From contig JAXDIG010000046.1 in NCBI GenBank assembly GCA_034664125.1, positions 147,508 through 211,507 on the forward strand: a stretch of 64,000 nt of DNA, in the 5' to 3' direction. This document shows, one piece after another, positions 50,241 to 57,831 of this stretch. Source of the stretch: JACVRW01 sp034664125. Its GTDB lineage: Bacteria; Actinomycetota; Thermoleophilia; Solirubrobacterales; Thermoleophilaceae. How positions within the stretch are numbered: the first letter of the stretch is position 1; each line of letters begins with the position of its first letter. The notes below the pieces were generated by a model. It saw nothing but the letters and a program-made list of their open reading frames with translations, did no database searches and was not told the DNA's origin. The translations under genes were made by a program, and so were the position numbers.

Positions 50241-50408
50241 TTGGACGATGACCTGCGCTTCCGACGGCTGTGGGAGCTTTACTTCGGTTGGTGCGAGGCC
50301 GGGTTCAGGGAGCGCAGGATCGGCGACGTGCAAGCGTTGCTCGCCAAGCCGTCCTACCGCGGCTCCGGCTCGCCCCTGCGCCAAAGCCCGGTCCTGACCG
50401 AGATTTGA
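50241..50408 (+). pseudogene. C-terminal remnant of a cyclopropane-fatty-acyl-phospholipid-synthase-like methyltransferase
   Basis: About 55 residues remain: DDLRFRRLWELYFGWCEAGF followed by RERRIGDVQALLAKP, the typical last piece of CFA-synthase/SAM-dependent mycolic-type methyltransferases, then 12 extra residues to TGA at 50406-50408. Nothing upstream resembles the SAM-binding part, so the gene is a truncated remnant. Its stop overlaps the TTG used by the next gene. Confidence 0.6.
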
Positions 50409-51169
50409 AGCCGGGCACGTTGCACTACGTGCGCCGGGGCAGCGGCGAGCCGCTCGTATTGATTCATCCGCTCGGCGCGGAGCTGGTGGTCTGGGAGCCG
50501 GTGATGGATCGCCTGGCGCGCGATCGCGACGTGATCGCGGTGGATCTGCCCGGTTTCGGCCGTTCGCCCGGGCTGCGCAACGGGGACAAGCCGACGCCAC
50601 GGGTGCTGGCCGCGACCGTGGCGTCGCTGCTGGACGACATCGGAGTCGCGCGCGCCCACGTCGCCGGCAACTCCCTGGGTGGGTGGGTGGCGCTCGAGCT
50701 GGCCAAGGCGGGGCGGGCGCTCTCGGTGGCCGGCCTCTGCACGGCGGGCCTGTGGTCGAGCCCGCCCGGGCCGCGCCCGGGCCGCGACGTGCGCGAGCTC
50801 GGGCGCCGGATGCTGCCCGTACTGCCGGCGATGCTGCGCAGCGCGAAGGGGCGGCGGATGGTGCTGGGCAGCTCGGTGGGCCATCCCGAGCGGGTGCCGC
50901 CGGAGGCCGCCGAGCGGCTGGTGCGGTCCTACCTGACCTCCAGCGGGTACGAGCCCGCCGACGAGGCGATGCGCGCGGTCGTCTTCTCCGACTTCGAGCA
51001 CGTCCGGGTGCCGGTCACGCTCGCATGGGGCGACCTCGACCGGATCGTGCGGCGGCCGCGGCAGACGCTGCCGGAGTGGCGCACGATCACGCTGCACGGC
51101 TGCGGGCACATCCCCACCTGGGACGACCCGAAGCAGGTGGCGCGCACGCTGCTGCTGGCGAGTACGTAG
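50405..51169 (+). CDS. Alpha/beta-hydrolase fold protein
   Basis: About 254 residues from TTG 50405 (start not certain; a GTG at 50429 is possible). Oxyanion HPLGAELVVWEPV, nucleophile elbow GNSLGGWVA (Ser), acid in WGDLDRIV and catalytic His in HGCGHIPTWDD make a complete triad. The family covers esterases, lactonases and epoxide or haloalkane hydrolases; substrate unknown. It begins inside the stop of a CFA-synthase-like remnant and precedes a P450 gene. Confidence 0.8.
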   Translation: MKPGTLHYVRRGSGEPLVLIHPLGAELVVWEPVMDRLARDRDVIAVDLPGFGRSPGLRNGDKPTPRVLAATVASLLDDIGVARAHVAGNSLGGWVALELAKAGRALSVAGLCTAGLWSSPPGPRPGRDVRELGRRMLPVLPAMLRSAKGRRMVLGSSVGHPERVPPEAAERLVRSYLTSSGYEPADEAMRAVVFSDFEHVRVPVTLAWGDLDRIVRRPRQTLPEWRTITLHGCGHIPTWDDPKQVARTLLLAST

Positions 51170-51206
51170 GAGGCCCGTCGAGAATTGGCCGGCCGGCCAG
51201 GGCTCG

Positions 51207-51212
51207 TACGAT
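51207..51212 (+). promoter_or_regulatory. -10 hexamer TACGAT of P450 gene
   Basis: TACGAT is eight bases before ATG 51221, with no room for a ribosome site. Confidence 0.4.
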
Positions 51213-51220
51213 GTAGGGAT

Positions 51221-52636
51221 ATGGCCGTCGTCCCGCCTCCAGCTGTTCCGTCGGGCGTCATCCAGCGCATCCAGTCCGACCTGCGCTCGCAGCGCGCCGC
51301 CCGGGGCAAGTGGCCGCCCGGGGAGCTGTCGTTCAGCCCGCGGCGGACGCGCGACTTCGAGAAGGAGCCGCTGCCGCTGCTGCTGCGGATGCACGAGAGC
51401 TACGGGCCGGTGTTCGCGATGCGCCTGCTCTACCTGCCGATCGTCTTCGCGCTCGGCCCCGAGGCGAACCACTACATCACCGTGTCGCATGCCTCCAACT
51501 TCCGCTGGCGCGACGGCTCGATGGGCGACATGATCCCGCTGCTCGGCGACGGCCTGCTCACCACCGACGGCGACTACCACCGCCGCGCCCGGCGGATCAT
51601 GCTGCCCGCCTTCCACCGCGAGCGGCTGGCCGAGTCCACCTCGATCATGGTCGAGGAGGCGGAGCGGGCGCTGGAGGAGTGGCGCCCAGGGATGCGCGTG
51701 AACCTCTACACGTGGACGCGCCGGCTGGCGCTGCGCGTGGCCCTGCGGGCGCTGTTCGGGTTCGACCCGGATCGGGGCGAGCGCGACGGCCAGATGGCCG
51801 AGGAGTTCGAGGAGACGCTCGGCTACTGGGGCAAGGACTACGTCCTCCAGATGCTGCGCGGCCCGGGCTCGCCCTGGCGCGCGATGAACCGCTCGCGGGC
51901 GGAGCTCGACCGGGTGATCTTCGAGGAGATCGCGCGGCGGCGCAGGAGCGGCGAGCGCGGCGCGGACATCCTGTCGCTGCTGCTCGACGCCGAGGACGAG
52001 GACGGTTCGCGGCTGTCCGACCAGGAGCTGCGCGACCAGGTCATGACGCTGCTGTTCGCCGGGCACGACACGGCCACTTCGACGATCACGTTCCTGTTCT
52101 ACGAGCTCGGGCGCAACTCGCATGAGATCGCACCGCTGACCGACGAGCACGACGCGGTGGTGGGCGACCGGCAGGCGACCGCGGAGGAACTGGTGGCCGG
52201 GCTGCCGCGACTCGACATGGCGCTGGACGAGACGCTGCGGATGTACCCGCCCGCCTGGATCGGGCCGAGGCGCTCGATCGAGCCCTTCGAGCTGTGCGGA
52301 GTGGACGTGCCGGGCGGAGTGTTCGTCAACTACTGCTCGTGGGCGAGCCACCACCTGCCGGAGGTGTTCGCCGATCCGTCGCAGTTCCGGCCCGCACGGT
52401 TCGAGCCGGAGGCGAAGGCGGCGCTGCCGAAGGGCGCCTACGTGCCGTTCGGCGGGGGCTCGCGGACCTGCATCGGGATGCGCTTCGGACAGCTCGAGGT
52501 TAAGGCGATCGCGGCGAGCATCCTGCGCCGCTTCAGCCTCGAGCTGGCGGAGCCGCAGCGGGAGCTCTCGATCCGCCAGATGCCCACGCTGTCCCCGCGC
52601 GGCGGGTTGCCCGTGGTGGTGCGCGAGCGGCCGTAG
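51221..52636 (+). CDS. Cytochrome P450
   Basis: 471 residues. Oxygen-binding helix I LLFAGHDTATSTI, ExxR as DETLRMYPP, and heme-binding FGGGSRTCIGMRFGQLE with the axial Cys are all there. The length and the helix I/heme motifs resemble fatty-acid or sterol type P450s of actinobacteria. No ferredoxin or reductase partner is next to it, so redox partners must come from elsewhere. Substrate unknown. Its start follows a leaderless -10. Confidence 0.92.
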   Translation: MAVVPPPAVPSGVIQRIQSDLRSQRAARGKWPPGELSFSPRRTRDFEKEPLPLLLRMHESYGPVFAMRLLYLPIVFALGPEANHYITVSHASNFRWRDGSMGDMIPLLGDGLLTTDGDYHRRARRIMLPAFHRERLAESTSIMVEEAERALEEWRPGMRVNLYTWTRRLALRVALRALFGFDPDRGERDGQMAEEFEETLGYWGKDYVLQMLRGPGSPWRAMNRSRAELDRVIFEEIARRRRSGERGADILSLLLDAEDEDGSRLSDQELRDQVMTLLFAGHDTATSTITFLFYELGRNSHEIAPLTDEHDAVVGDRQATAEELVAGLPRLDMALDETLRMYPPAWIGPRRSIEPFELCGVDVPGGVFVNYCSWASHHLPEVFADPSQFRPARFEPEAKAALPKGAYVPFGGGSRTCIGMRFGQLEVKAIAASILRRFSLELAEPQRELSIRQMPTLSPRGGLPVVVRERP

Positions 52637-52655
52637 GCGCGTGCGCGCGTGCGGA

Positions 52656-52728
52656 TGGGCGGTGCCTGGCTCGAACAGGCGACCTCCACGTTGTAAGCGT
52701 GGCGCTCTGCCAACTGAGCTAACCGCCC
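52656..52728 (-). tRNA. tRNA-Val (anticodon TAC)
   Basis: Minus-strand cloverleaf: acceptor GGGCGGT/ACCGCCC perfect, D-arm AGCTCAGTTGGCAGAGC, anticodon stem CCACG/CGTGG with loop CTTACAA (TAC), T-arm with TGTTCGAGCC, discriminator A. CCA not encoded. Confidence 0.96.
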
Positions 52729-52741
52729 CGGCGGCCGAGTC

Positions 52742-52747
52742 TAGTAT
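52742..52747 (+). promoter_or_regulatory. -10 hexamer TAGTAT (leaderless)
   Basis: TAGTAT is eight bases before GTG 52756 and follows the tRNA-Val 5' end by 14 bases. Confidence 0.45.
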
Positions 52748-52755
52748 CCGCCCGT

Positions 52756-53130
52756 GTGAACGCCCGGCTGTTCTGGAAGTCGCTCGCGGTGCAGGCCATA
52801 GTGGTGGCGATCCCGTTCGCGGCGCTCGGGCTGGCGCTGGACCGGGCGTTCTTCGAGGACTGGGGCTGGGCGGTCGGGCCGGTGGTGTGGCTGGGCTGCT
52901 CGCTGGTCACCGCCCGCCTGCTGGCGCTGCCGCTGGGCTACGTGCTGTTCTCGGCGCTGGCCGGCGGAGTGGCAGGGACGGTCGTGATGCTGGCAGCGAG
53001 CCACCTGGCGGGCATGGGAGCGGCCCTACTGGTGTTCGCGGCCTCGTGCGGCAGCTACGACCAGGACGCCGAGGCGGAGGCGCAGCGCGAGTGGGAGGCG
53101 GAACGGGAGAAGCGCGCGGCTGCGAAGTAG
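52756..53130 (+). CDS. Small polytopic membrane protein, 124 aa
   Basis: 124 residues, GTG start. Four hydrophobic helices (about 8-28, 35-55, 60-80 and 80-100) and an acidic, Glu/Arg-rich C-terminal tail. The stop overlaps the 3' base of the minus-strand tRNA-Glu. No family recognised. Confidence 0.6.
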   Translation: MNARLFWKSLAVQAIVVAIPFAALGLALDRAFFEDWGWAVGPVVWLGCSLVTARLLALPLGYVLFSALAGGVAGTVVMLAASHLAGMGAALLVFAASCGSYDQDAEAEAQREWEAEREKRAAAK

Positions 53131-53199
53131 CCCCGGCGGGAATCGAACCCGCGCTACGAGGTTGAAAACCTCGCGTGCTAACCGTTACACCACGGGGCC
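53128..53199 (-). tRNA. tRNA-Glu (anticodon TTC)
   Basis: Minus-strand cloverleaf: acceptor GGCCCCG/CGGGGCT with a G-T first pair, anticodon stem CGAGG/CCTCG with loop TTTTCAA (TTC), T-arm with GGTTCGATTCC, discriminator A. The end of the upstream HNH gene overlaps its 5' part. CCA not encoded. Confidence 0.95.
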
Positions 53200-53667
53200 C
53201 TTGACCGTGCGATTGTAGGCGTCGCTTCCTGGCTTACCTCGCGCGATTGCGCCCGCTTGGCGGAGGAGCGCGACGACTCCCGTCTCGATCTCGCCGTGGC
53301 AGTTCGCGCAGCCGAGAACGCACTTCGCCGCCTCCGTCCTGTAGGCGGCCAACGACTTGCCGCTCGCCGTCGTCACGCCGAATGACTTCTGGGCGGGATC
53401 TACGTGGTGGAAGTGCAGATTGACCACTGACCGGTCATAGCCGCACAACGCGCAGCAACCCCCAGCCTCCTCGCGCTTGACCTTCTGATGCCGACGTGTG
53501 ACGACCTCGCCAACGCAGCGCTTGCAGCGCCAGCGAGGCTGCTTCTTCCCGTACCGATGAAACGCCACGAGGCCGTGGCGGGAACAGTGCCGTAGCTCCG
53601 CGGTACTGGCGGCCGAGGGAGGTCGTCCCTTCTGACTGAACAGCGGAGTAGGGGGCGGCGGTTGCAC
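53185..53667 (-). CDS. HNH-type nuclease-like protein, SOS-box controlled
   Basis: 160 residues, GTG start at 53667. An N-terminal zinc ribbon (HCSRHG...RWRCKRC) precedes an HNH-type centre: CCALCGYDRSVVNLHFHHVD, K, then CVLGCANCHGEIETG. The HFHHVDP and C-x2-C-H pieces are those of HNH/treble-clef nucleases. A 14-base CGAAC-N4-GTTCG box ends on the first base of the start codon. The stop lies inside the 5' part of tRNA-Glu by 15 bases. With its relative at 54.9 kb it marks an accessory islet. Confidence 0.7.
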   Translation of the reverse strand: MQPPPPTPLFSQKGRPPSAASTAELRHCSRHGLVAFHRYGKKQPRWRCKRCVGEVVTRRHQKVKREEAGGCCALCGYDRSVVNLHFHHVDPAQKSFGVTTASGKSLAAYRTEAAKCVLGCANCHGEIETGVVALLRQAGAIARGKPGSDAYNRTVKGPVV

Positions 53668-53680
53668 GAACGTATGTTCG
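53667..53680 (-). promoter_or_regulatory. LexA-type SOS box at the HNH gene start
   Basis: On the minus strand CGAACATACGTTCG matches the Gram-positive LexA consensus CGAAC-N4-GTTCG at every fixed base. Its last G is the G of the start GTG. Confidence 0.7.
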
Positions 53681-53745
53681 CACCGTGATCGGACAAGTGG
53701 CCTTCGGTGTATAAGCGCACGCCCACTGGCCTCTGAGCCTGCCTG

Positions 53746-53865
53746 ATGACTCGGCTACAGCAGCGCCCGAACCGTTGGGAGTACCCGACCGTCGATGAAC
53801 TGATCGATGCCTGTGAGCGTGTCGACAAGGCTGCCGACCAACTCGGGCGGCTCGTGCAGGCGTAG
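53746..53865 (+). CDS. Possible small protein, 39 aa
   Basis: ATG 53746 to TAG 53863-53865; peptide MTRLQQRPNRWEYPTVDELI then a Cys/Asp-rich helix. It fills part of the gap between the HNH gene and the SnoaL-like gene. There is no clear ribosome site or -10, so coding is doubtful. Confidence 0.3.
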   Translation: MTRLQQRPNRWEYPTVDELIDACERVDKAADQLGRLVQA

Positions 53866-53877
53866 CAAATGCACTTA

Positions 53878-54279
53878 CTAGTCCGACAGCCCCACGGCTT
53901 CGAGGGCTTCCTCTCGGGTTGCGTACTCCTTCACCTGCGAAACCTTCCCGTCCCTGAAGCTGAAGAGGCAAGCGAACGAGTGCCCAACCATCCCTTCCGC
54001 CTCGCTCCCCTTCAACCCGCGAGCGGAATGCCGCTCGATGGCCACCACCTGCTCTCCGGCTTCAATGACCTCCTCGGCCTCGACCCGAAACTCCCCATAG
54101 AGCCCGGCCCAAGCGTCGAAGAAGTCGGTGACCGTGCGAAACCCGCGAAGCCGACCTGGGGCGACGCCGAGCGTCTCGTAGTCGAGGTCCGGATGGCAAA
54201 GGTCGGCAAGCGCCTCCCAGTCCCTTGCAGCAAATGCCGCGTACACCCGACGGACAACCTCCACGTTCTCCTGCGACAT
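53878..54279 (-). CDS. SnoaL-like/NTF2-fold protein
   Basis: 133 residues from ATG 54279 (MSQENVEVVRRVYAAFAARD), the standard start of SnoaL-like domains. DLDYETLGVAPGRLRGFRTV, FRVEAEEVIEAGEQVVAIER and FSFRDGKVSQVKEYATREEAL complete the cone-shaped fold. Such proteins include isomerases and hydrolases and many of unknown function. It lies inside the tRNA-flanked islet, between two HNH genes and the cupin. Confidence 0.8.
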   Translation of the reverse strand: MSQENVEVVRRVYAAFAARDWEALADLCHPDLDYETLGVAPGRLRGFRTVTDFFDAWAGLYGEFRVEAEEVIEAGEQVVAIERHSARGLKGSEAEGMVGHSFACLFSFRDGKVSQVKEYATREEALEAVGLSD

Positions 54280-54356
54280 CGCCCGTCCAGTATCCCCCAG
54301 GGCAGCTACCGCAGATGGGCTTATACAGCGATGACCCACCTGCCCGCGATCGGACG

Positions 54357-54830
54357 CTAGACCGGGTCCGACTGGGCCAGCGGCGGCCCGACCACGTCCA
54401 TGCCCACCCCGCCTCCGATCGTCTTGAAGGCCGACGGGTCGGGGGCCGACAGCTCGGCGAAGCGCTCGAAGAAGGCCTCCATCCCGCCGGGCGTGAACAT
54501 CACCAGGATCCGAGCCGGCTGGGCGCCGATGTTCTGGAAGTTGTGGGGCGTGCCACGTGGCACGAAGACGAAGGAGCCCTGCGGGGCGGTGTGGACCTCG
54601 GTACCGAGCTTGAAGCGCAGGTCGCCCTCGATCAGGTACCAGAACTCGTCCTCGTTCTCGTGCGTGTGCAGCGGCGGGCCTTCGCCGGGCGGGATCACGT
54701 TCTCGAGCGCCGTCAGGCTCCCATTCGTCTGGTCCGCGCGGACCTTGAAGTTCAGCGGGCCGCCCACTGGTCCCTGAATAGTCGGCGCCTCTCCCGGTGC
54801 CACCACCACAGGGACTGCTTGATCTGCCAC
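54357..54830 (-). CDS. Cupin-domain protein
   Basis: 157 residues. Cupin motif 1 PLHTHENEDEFWYLIEGDL gives H-x-H-x(n)-E-x(6)-G; motif 2 PRGTPHNFQNIG gives the last His. It is a single-domain metal-binding cupin, perhaps a dioxygenase or sugar-binding protein. Upstream lies the divergent HNH gene, 45 bases away with its SOS box between. Confidence 0.82.
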   Translation of the reverse strand: MADQAVPVVVAPGEAPTIQGPVGGPLNFKVRADQTNGSLTALENVIPPGEGPPLHTHENEDEFWYLIEGDLRFKLGTEVHTAPQGSFVFVPRGTPHNFQNIGAQPARILVMFTPGGMEAFFERFAELSAPDPSAFKTIGGGVGMDVVGPPLAQSDPV

Positions 54831-54860
54831 GTCTCTCCCTCTCGACGTCCGGTTCCCCTG

Positions 54861-54874
54861 GGAACATATGTTCG
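54861..54874 (+). promoter_or_regulatory. LexA-type SOS box at second HNH gene start
   Basis: GGAACATATGTTCG contains the 12-base palindrome GAACATATGTTC and differs from CGAAC-N4-GTTCG only at its first base. It ends one base before ATG 54876. Confidence 0.65.
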
Positions 54875-54875
54875 T

Positions 54876-55757
54876 ATGAGTCGCGCCAAGACAGCCGAAC
54901 GTCTGGCCGCTCGTGCGCTTCGCGAGAAAGGCCTGTCGCTCCGGGAGATTTCCCGGCGTCTGGGCGTGTCGCTCTCATCCGCAAGCGTATGGACTCACGA
55001 CATCGAACGGCCGCGGCACACTCCCGCTGAAGCCCTTGCACCGCCACCCGCTCCCAGGGGTACCGCTCCGTGCGGGCGCTGCAGCCAGATGCTCCCGCTC
55101 GCCAGTTTCCATGTCTCGCGCCGCGGCCGGCAGACCTGGTGCAAGGCCTGCCGCGCCGAGTACATGCGTGAGCGGGGTGAGCTCCATCGACGACAGACAC
55201 GAGCCGCTCGGGATCGTCGGCGGACCAAGGCACGCGAGTTTGTGCTCGAGATGATCCGCCATGGCCGGTGCGCCGACTGCGGCGTGATGGATCCCCTCGT
55301 CCTCGAGTTCGACCACGTAGGCGAGAAGACGGCGGATGTGGCCAAGCTCGTCCACGAGGGATACGCGCTCTCCCGGATCAGGTCCGAGGTCGGATGCTGC
55401 GAACTCGTGTGCGCCAGCTGTCACCGCCGGCGTACGGCGCGGCGGGGGAGCACCTGGCGAATCGACCCCAATTGGGCCGAGTCAATCGACCGCCCGCTCC
55501 GCCTTCGCAACCTCCGCTTCGTGCGTCAGCGGCTGAGCTGTGCCAGTTGCGTTGATTGCGGCGAAAACGACATGGTCGTCCTGGACTTCGACCACACCGG
55601 GCCGAAGCGCGGAAACGTCACGGCGATGGCTCTAGACGAACACTCGATTGCCGTGCTGGACCAAGAGATCTCGGTATGCGAGATCCGGTGCGCCAACTGC
55701 CACCGTCGGCGGACCATTCAGCGGCAGCCCGGTCATCTCCGCCATCATCTGCTCTAA
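54876..55757 (+). CDS. HTH + double HNH-type zinc-finger protein, SOS-box controlled
   Basis: 293 residues. An N-terminal helix-turn-helix (about 5-45, LSLREISRRLGVSLSSASVW) precedes a treble-clef with CGRCSQMLPLASFH...WCKACRAEYM. Two HNH-like units follow: RCADCGVMDPLVLEFDHVGE...CASCHRRRT (about 130-185) and SCVDCGENDMVVLDFDHTGP...CANCHRRRT (about 225-285). The duplication suggests a dimer-like nuclease in one chain. It ends one base before tRNA-Lys. SOS control suggests a DNA-damage response role. Confidence 0.72.
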   Translation: MSRAKTAERLAARALREKGLSLREISRRLGVSLSSASVWTHDIERPRHTPAEALAPPPAPRGTAPCGRCSQMLPLASFHVSRRGRQTWCKACRAEYMRERGELHRRQTRAARDRRRTKAREFVLEMIRHGRCADCGVMDPLVLEFDHVGEKTADVAKLVHEGYALSRIRSEVGCCELVCASCHRRRTARRGSTWRIDPNWAESIDRPLRLRNLRFVRQRLSCASCVDCGENDMVVLDFDHTGPKRGNVTAMALDEHSIAVLDQEISVCEIRCANCHRRRTIQRQPGHLRHHLL

Positions 55758-55830
55758 GCCCCCGTAGCTCAATCGGCAGAGCGGACGCCTTTTAAGCGTA
55801 CGGTTGGAGGTTCGATTCCTCCCGGGGGCA
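55758..55830 (+). tRNA. tRNA-Lys (anticodon TTT)
   Basis: Acceptor GCCCCCG/CGGGGGC perfect, D-arm AGCTCAATCGGCAGAGC, anticodon loop CTTTTAA (TTT), T-arm GGAGGTTCGATTCCTCC, discriminator A. One anticodon-stem pair (first) is a G-A mismatch. CCA not encoded. Confidence 0.96.
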
Positions 55831-55862
55831 TCGGTCGCCGGCCGGGCGCCCCGTCGACGCCC

Positions 55863-56186
55863 TCAGGCCGCTGACTTCGCCCGGCGCCGCTTAGCCGCAA
55901 GAACCGCGTTCAGCAGTCCGGGGAAGCGGGCTTCCAGGTCTTCGATGCGCAGTGAGAGCAGTCGCTTGCGGCCTTCGGGGCGCGTGTGGATCACTCCGGA
56001 CTCGCGCAGCACCCTGAAGTGGTGCGAGAGCGTTGCCTTCGAGAGGCCGAGGTCGAACGTTCCGCAGGAGGGCTCGTCGCCTTCGGCCAGCCGCCGGACT
56101 ATCTCCAGGCGGGCCGGGTCGCTTAGGGCGTGAAGCACCGATGACAACTCGAGCTCCGCGCGGGCTGGATGGTGAGGCTCCCTCAT
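55863..56186 (-). CDS. ArsR-family HTH regulator
   Basis: 107 residues from ATG 56186. Winged HTH: LHALSDPARLEIVRRLAEGD, CGTFDLGLSKATLSHHFRVLRESGVIHTRPEGRKRLLSLR. No ArsR metal site (no ELCVCDL-type Cys pair; one Cys in SCGTF) is obvious, so the signal is unknown. It lies 50 bases after purH on the same strand; could be part of that operon or independent. Confidence 0.88.
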   Translation of the reverse strand: MREPHHPARAELELSSVLHALSDPARLEIVRRLAEGDEPSCGTFDLGLSKATLSHHFRVLRESGVIHTRPEGRKRLLSLRIEDLEARFPGLLNAVLAAKRRRAKSAA

Positions 56187-56235
56187 CTGCTCGCCACCTT
56201 CGAGTCTAGCGACAGTTCGATAAACGTCTAAAGGC

Positions 56236-57831
56236 CTAGTGACGAAAGTGACGACGGGCCGTGAAGACCATCGCCACGCCCGCTTCGTCACAGGCGTCGA
56301 TCACCTCGCCGTCGCGCTGCGAGCCGCCCGGCTGGATGATCGCCTGCACCCCTGCGTCGACCGCCAGCTGCACTCCGTCGGCGAATGGGAAGAAGGCGTC
56401 GGACGCCATGACCGCGCTGCTCAGGTCGACGCCGGCGGCGGCGGCCTTGTCGACCGCGAGGCGGACCGAGTCGATACGGCTCATCTGTCCCGCGCCGATC
56501 CCGGCGGTGCCGAGGCCCGTGGCCAGCACAATCGCGTTCGAGCGCACGTGCTTGCACACCCGCATCGCGAACAGCAGCTCGCCCCACTCCTCCTCGGTCG
56601 GCTTGCGCCGCGTGACCACGTCCATGTCGTCGCGCGACTCCAGCCCCGTGTCGTGGTCTTGGATCAGCATTCCGCCGCGCACGCGCTTCAAGTCGTGCTC
56701 GGTCACGGGCACGCGGCGCCGTTCCTGGTTCTCCAGCAGCCGCACGTTCGGCTTCTGCTCCAGCAACTCGAGCGCGTCGTCGTCGTAGCCGGGCGCGAAG
56801 ATCACCTCCGCGAACTGTGCGTGCAGCTTCTCGGCCAGGGCGAGGTCGACCCGCCGGTTGAAGCAGTAGATCCCGCCATAGGCGCTCTGGGGGTCGGCCG
56901 CCAGCGCCTTGTCGAAGGCCTCGCCCGGCCCGGTCGCTATCGCCACACCACACGGGTTGTTGTGCTTGATGATCGCGGCCATGGGCAGCTCGAAGTCGTC
57001 CACCAGCCGGCGCCCGGAGTCGAGGTCGAGCAGGTTGTTGAACGTCAGCTCCCTGCCGTGCAGCTTCGACACCATCGACATCAGGTGCGTGCGCACGCCC
57101 ACCTCTGAATAGAAGGCCGCGCGCTGGTGCGGGTTCTCGCCGTACGGCAGGTCCAGCACCTTCTCGTACGAGCGCGTGTACTGCACCGGGAAGTCCTCCT
57201 CGCGCTCGGCGAACCAGCGCGAGATCGCCGTGTCATAGCGAGCTGTGAGGGCGAACGCCTCGAGCGCCAGGCTCTCGCGCGTCCGGCTCGACAGCCGCCC
57301 CTCGTTCTGGCGCAGCTCCTCCAGCACCGCGTCGTAGCTCTCCGGCGAGACGACCACCGCCGTGAAGGGATGGTTCTTGGCCGCCGCCCTGATCAGAGTC
57401 GGGCCGCCGATGTCGATGTTCTCGATCACGTCGAGGTCGTCGACCCCGCGTCGCGACGACACGCGCTCGAACGGATAGAGGTTCACGCATACGAGGTCGA
57501 TCGGCTCGATCTCGTGGTCGTTGAGCGTGTCTATGTGGTCGGGCTCGGAGCGAACCGCGAGCAGCCCCGCGTAGATACGCGGGTTGAGCGTCTTCACACG
57601 CCCGTCGAGGATCTCGGGGAAGCGCGTGTAGTCCTCCACCGCGCGCGTCTCGATCCCCTGGTCCGCCAGCTCGCGCGCGGTGCCCCCCGTGGAAACCAGC
57701 TCCACGCCCAACTCCGCGAGCCCGCGCGCGAAGTCGACCAGCCCGCGCTTGTCCGACACGCTGAGCAGCGCGCGCCGGATGCGCACCTCGCCGGGGGTGC
57801 TCACCTCCGTGGTACCGCGCTCAGTCGCCAT
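56236..57831 (-). CDS. purH: Bifunctional AICAR transformylase/IMP cyclohydrolase
   Basis: 531 residues, full length. It performs the last two steps of IMP synthesis. N-terminal IMP cyclohydrolase (about 20-150): RALLSVSDKRGLVDFA, STGGTARELAD; C-terminal AICAR formyltransferase (about 210-531): YGENPHQRAAFY, IIKHNNPCGVAI and VMASDAFFPFADGV. ATG 57831 overlaps the purN stop by 11 bases. Operon recQ-purN-purH. Confidence 0.95.
   Translation of the reverse strand: MATERGTTEVSTPGEVRIRRALLSVSDKRGLVDFARGLAELGVELVSTGGTARELADQGIETRAVEDYTRFPEILDGRVKTLNPRIYAGLLAVRSEPDHIDTLNDHEIEPIDLVCVNLYPFERVSSRRGVDDLDVIENIDIGGPTLIRAAAKNHPFTAVVVSPESYDAVLEELRQNEGRLSSRTRESLALEAFALTARYDTAISRWFAEREEDFPVQYTRSYEKVLDLPYGENPHQRAAFYSEVGVRTHLMSMVSKLHGRELTFNNLLDLDSGRRLVDDFELPMAAIIKHNNPCGVAIATGPGEAFDKALAADPQSAYGGIYCFNRRVDLALAEKLHAQFAEVIFAPGYDDDALELLEQKPNVRLLENQERRRVPVTEHDLKRVRGGMLIQDHDTGLESRDDMDVVTRRKPTEEEWGELLFAMRVCKHVRSNAIVLATGLGTAGIGAGQMSRIDSVRLAVDKAAAAGVDLSSAVMASDAFFPFADGVQLAVDAGVQAIIQPGGSQRDGEVIDACDEAGVAMVFTARRHFRH

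Noticed and set aside
53708..54322. GTATAAGC / GCTTATAC inverted repeats (8 bases) bounding the islet centre
   Set aside because: Eight-base matches over 600 bases are expected by chance and have no extension.
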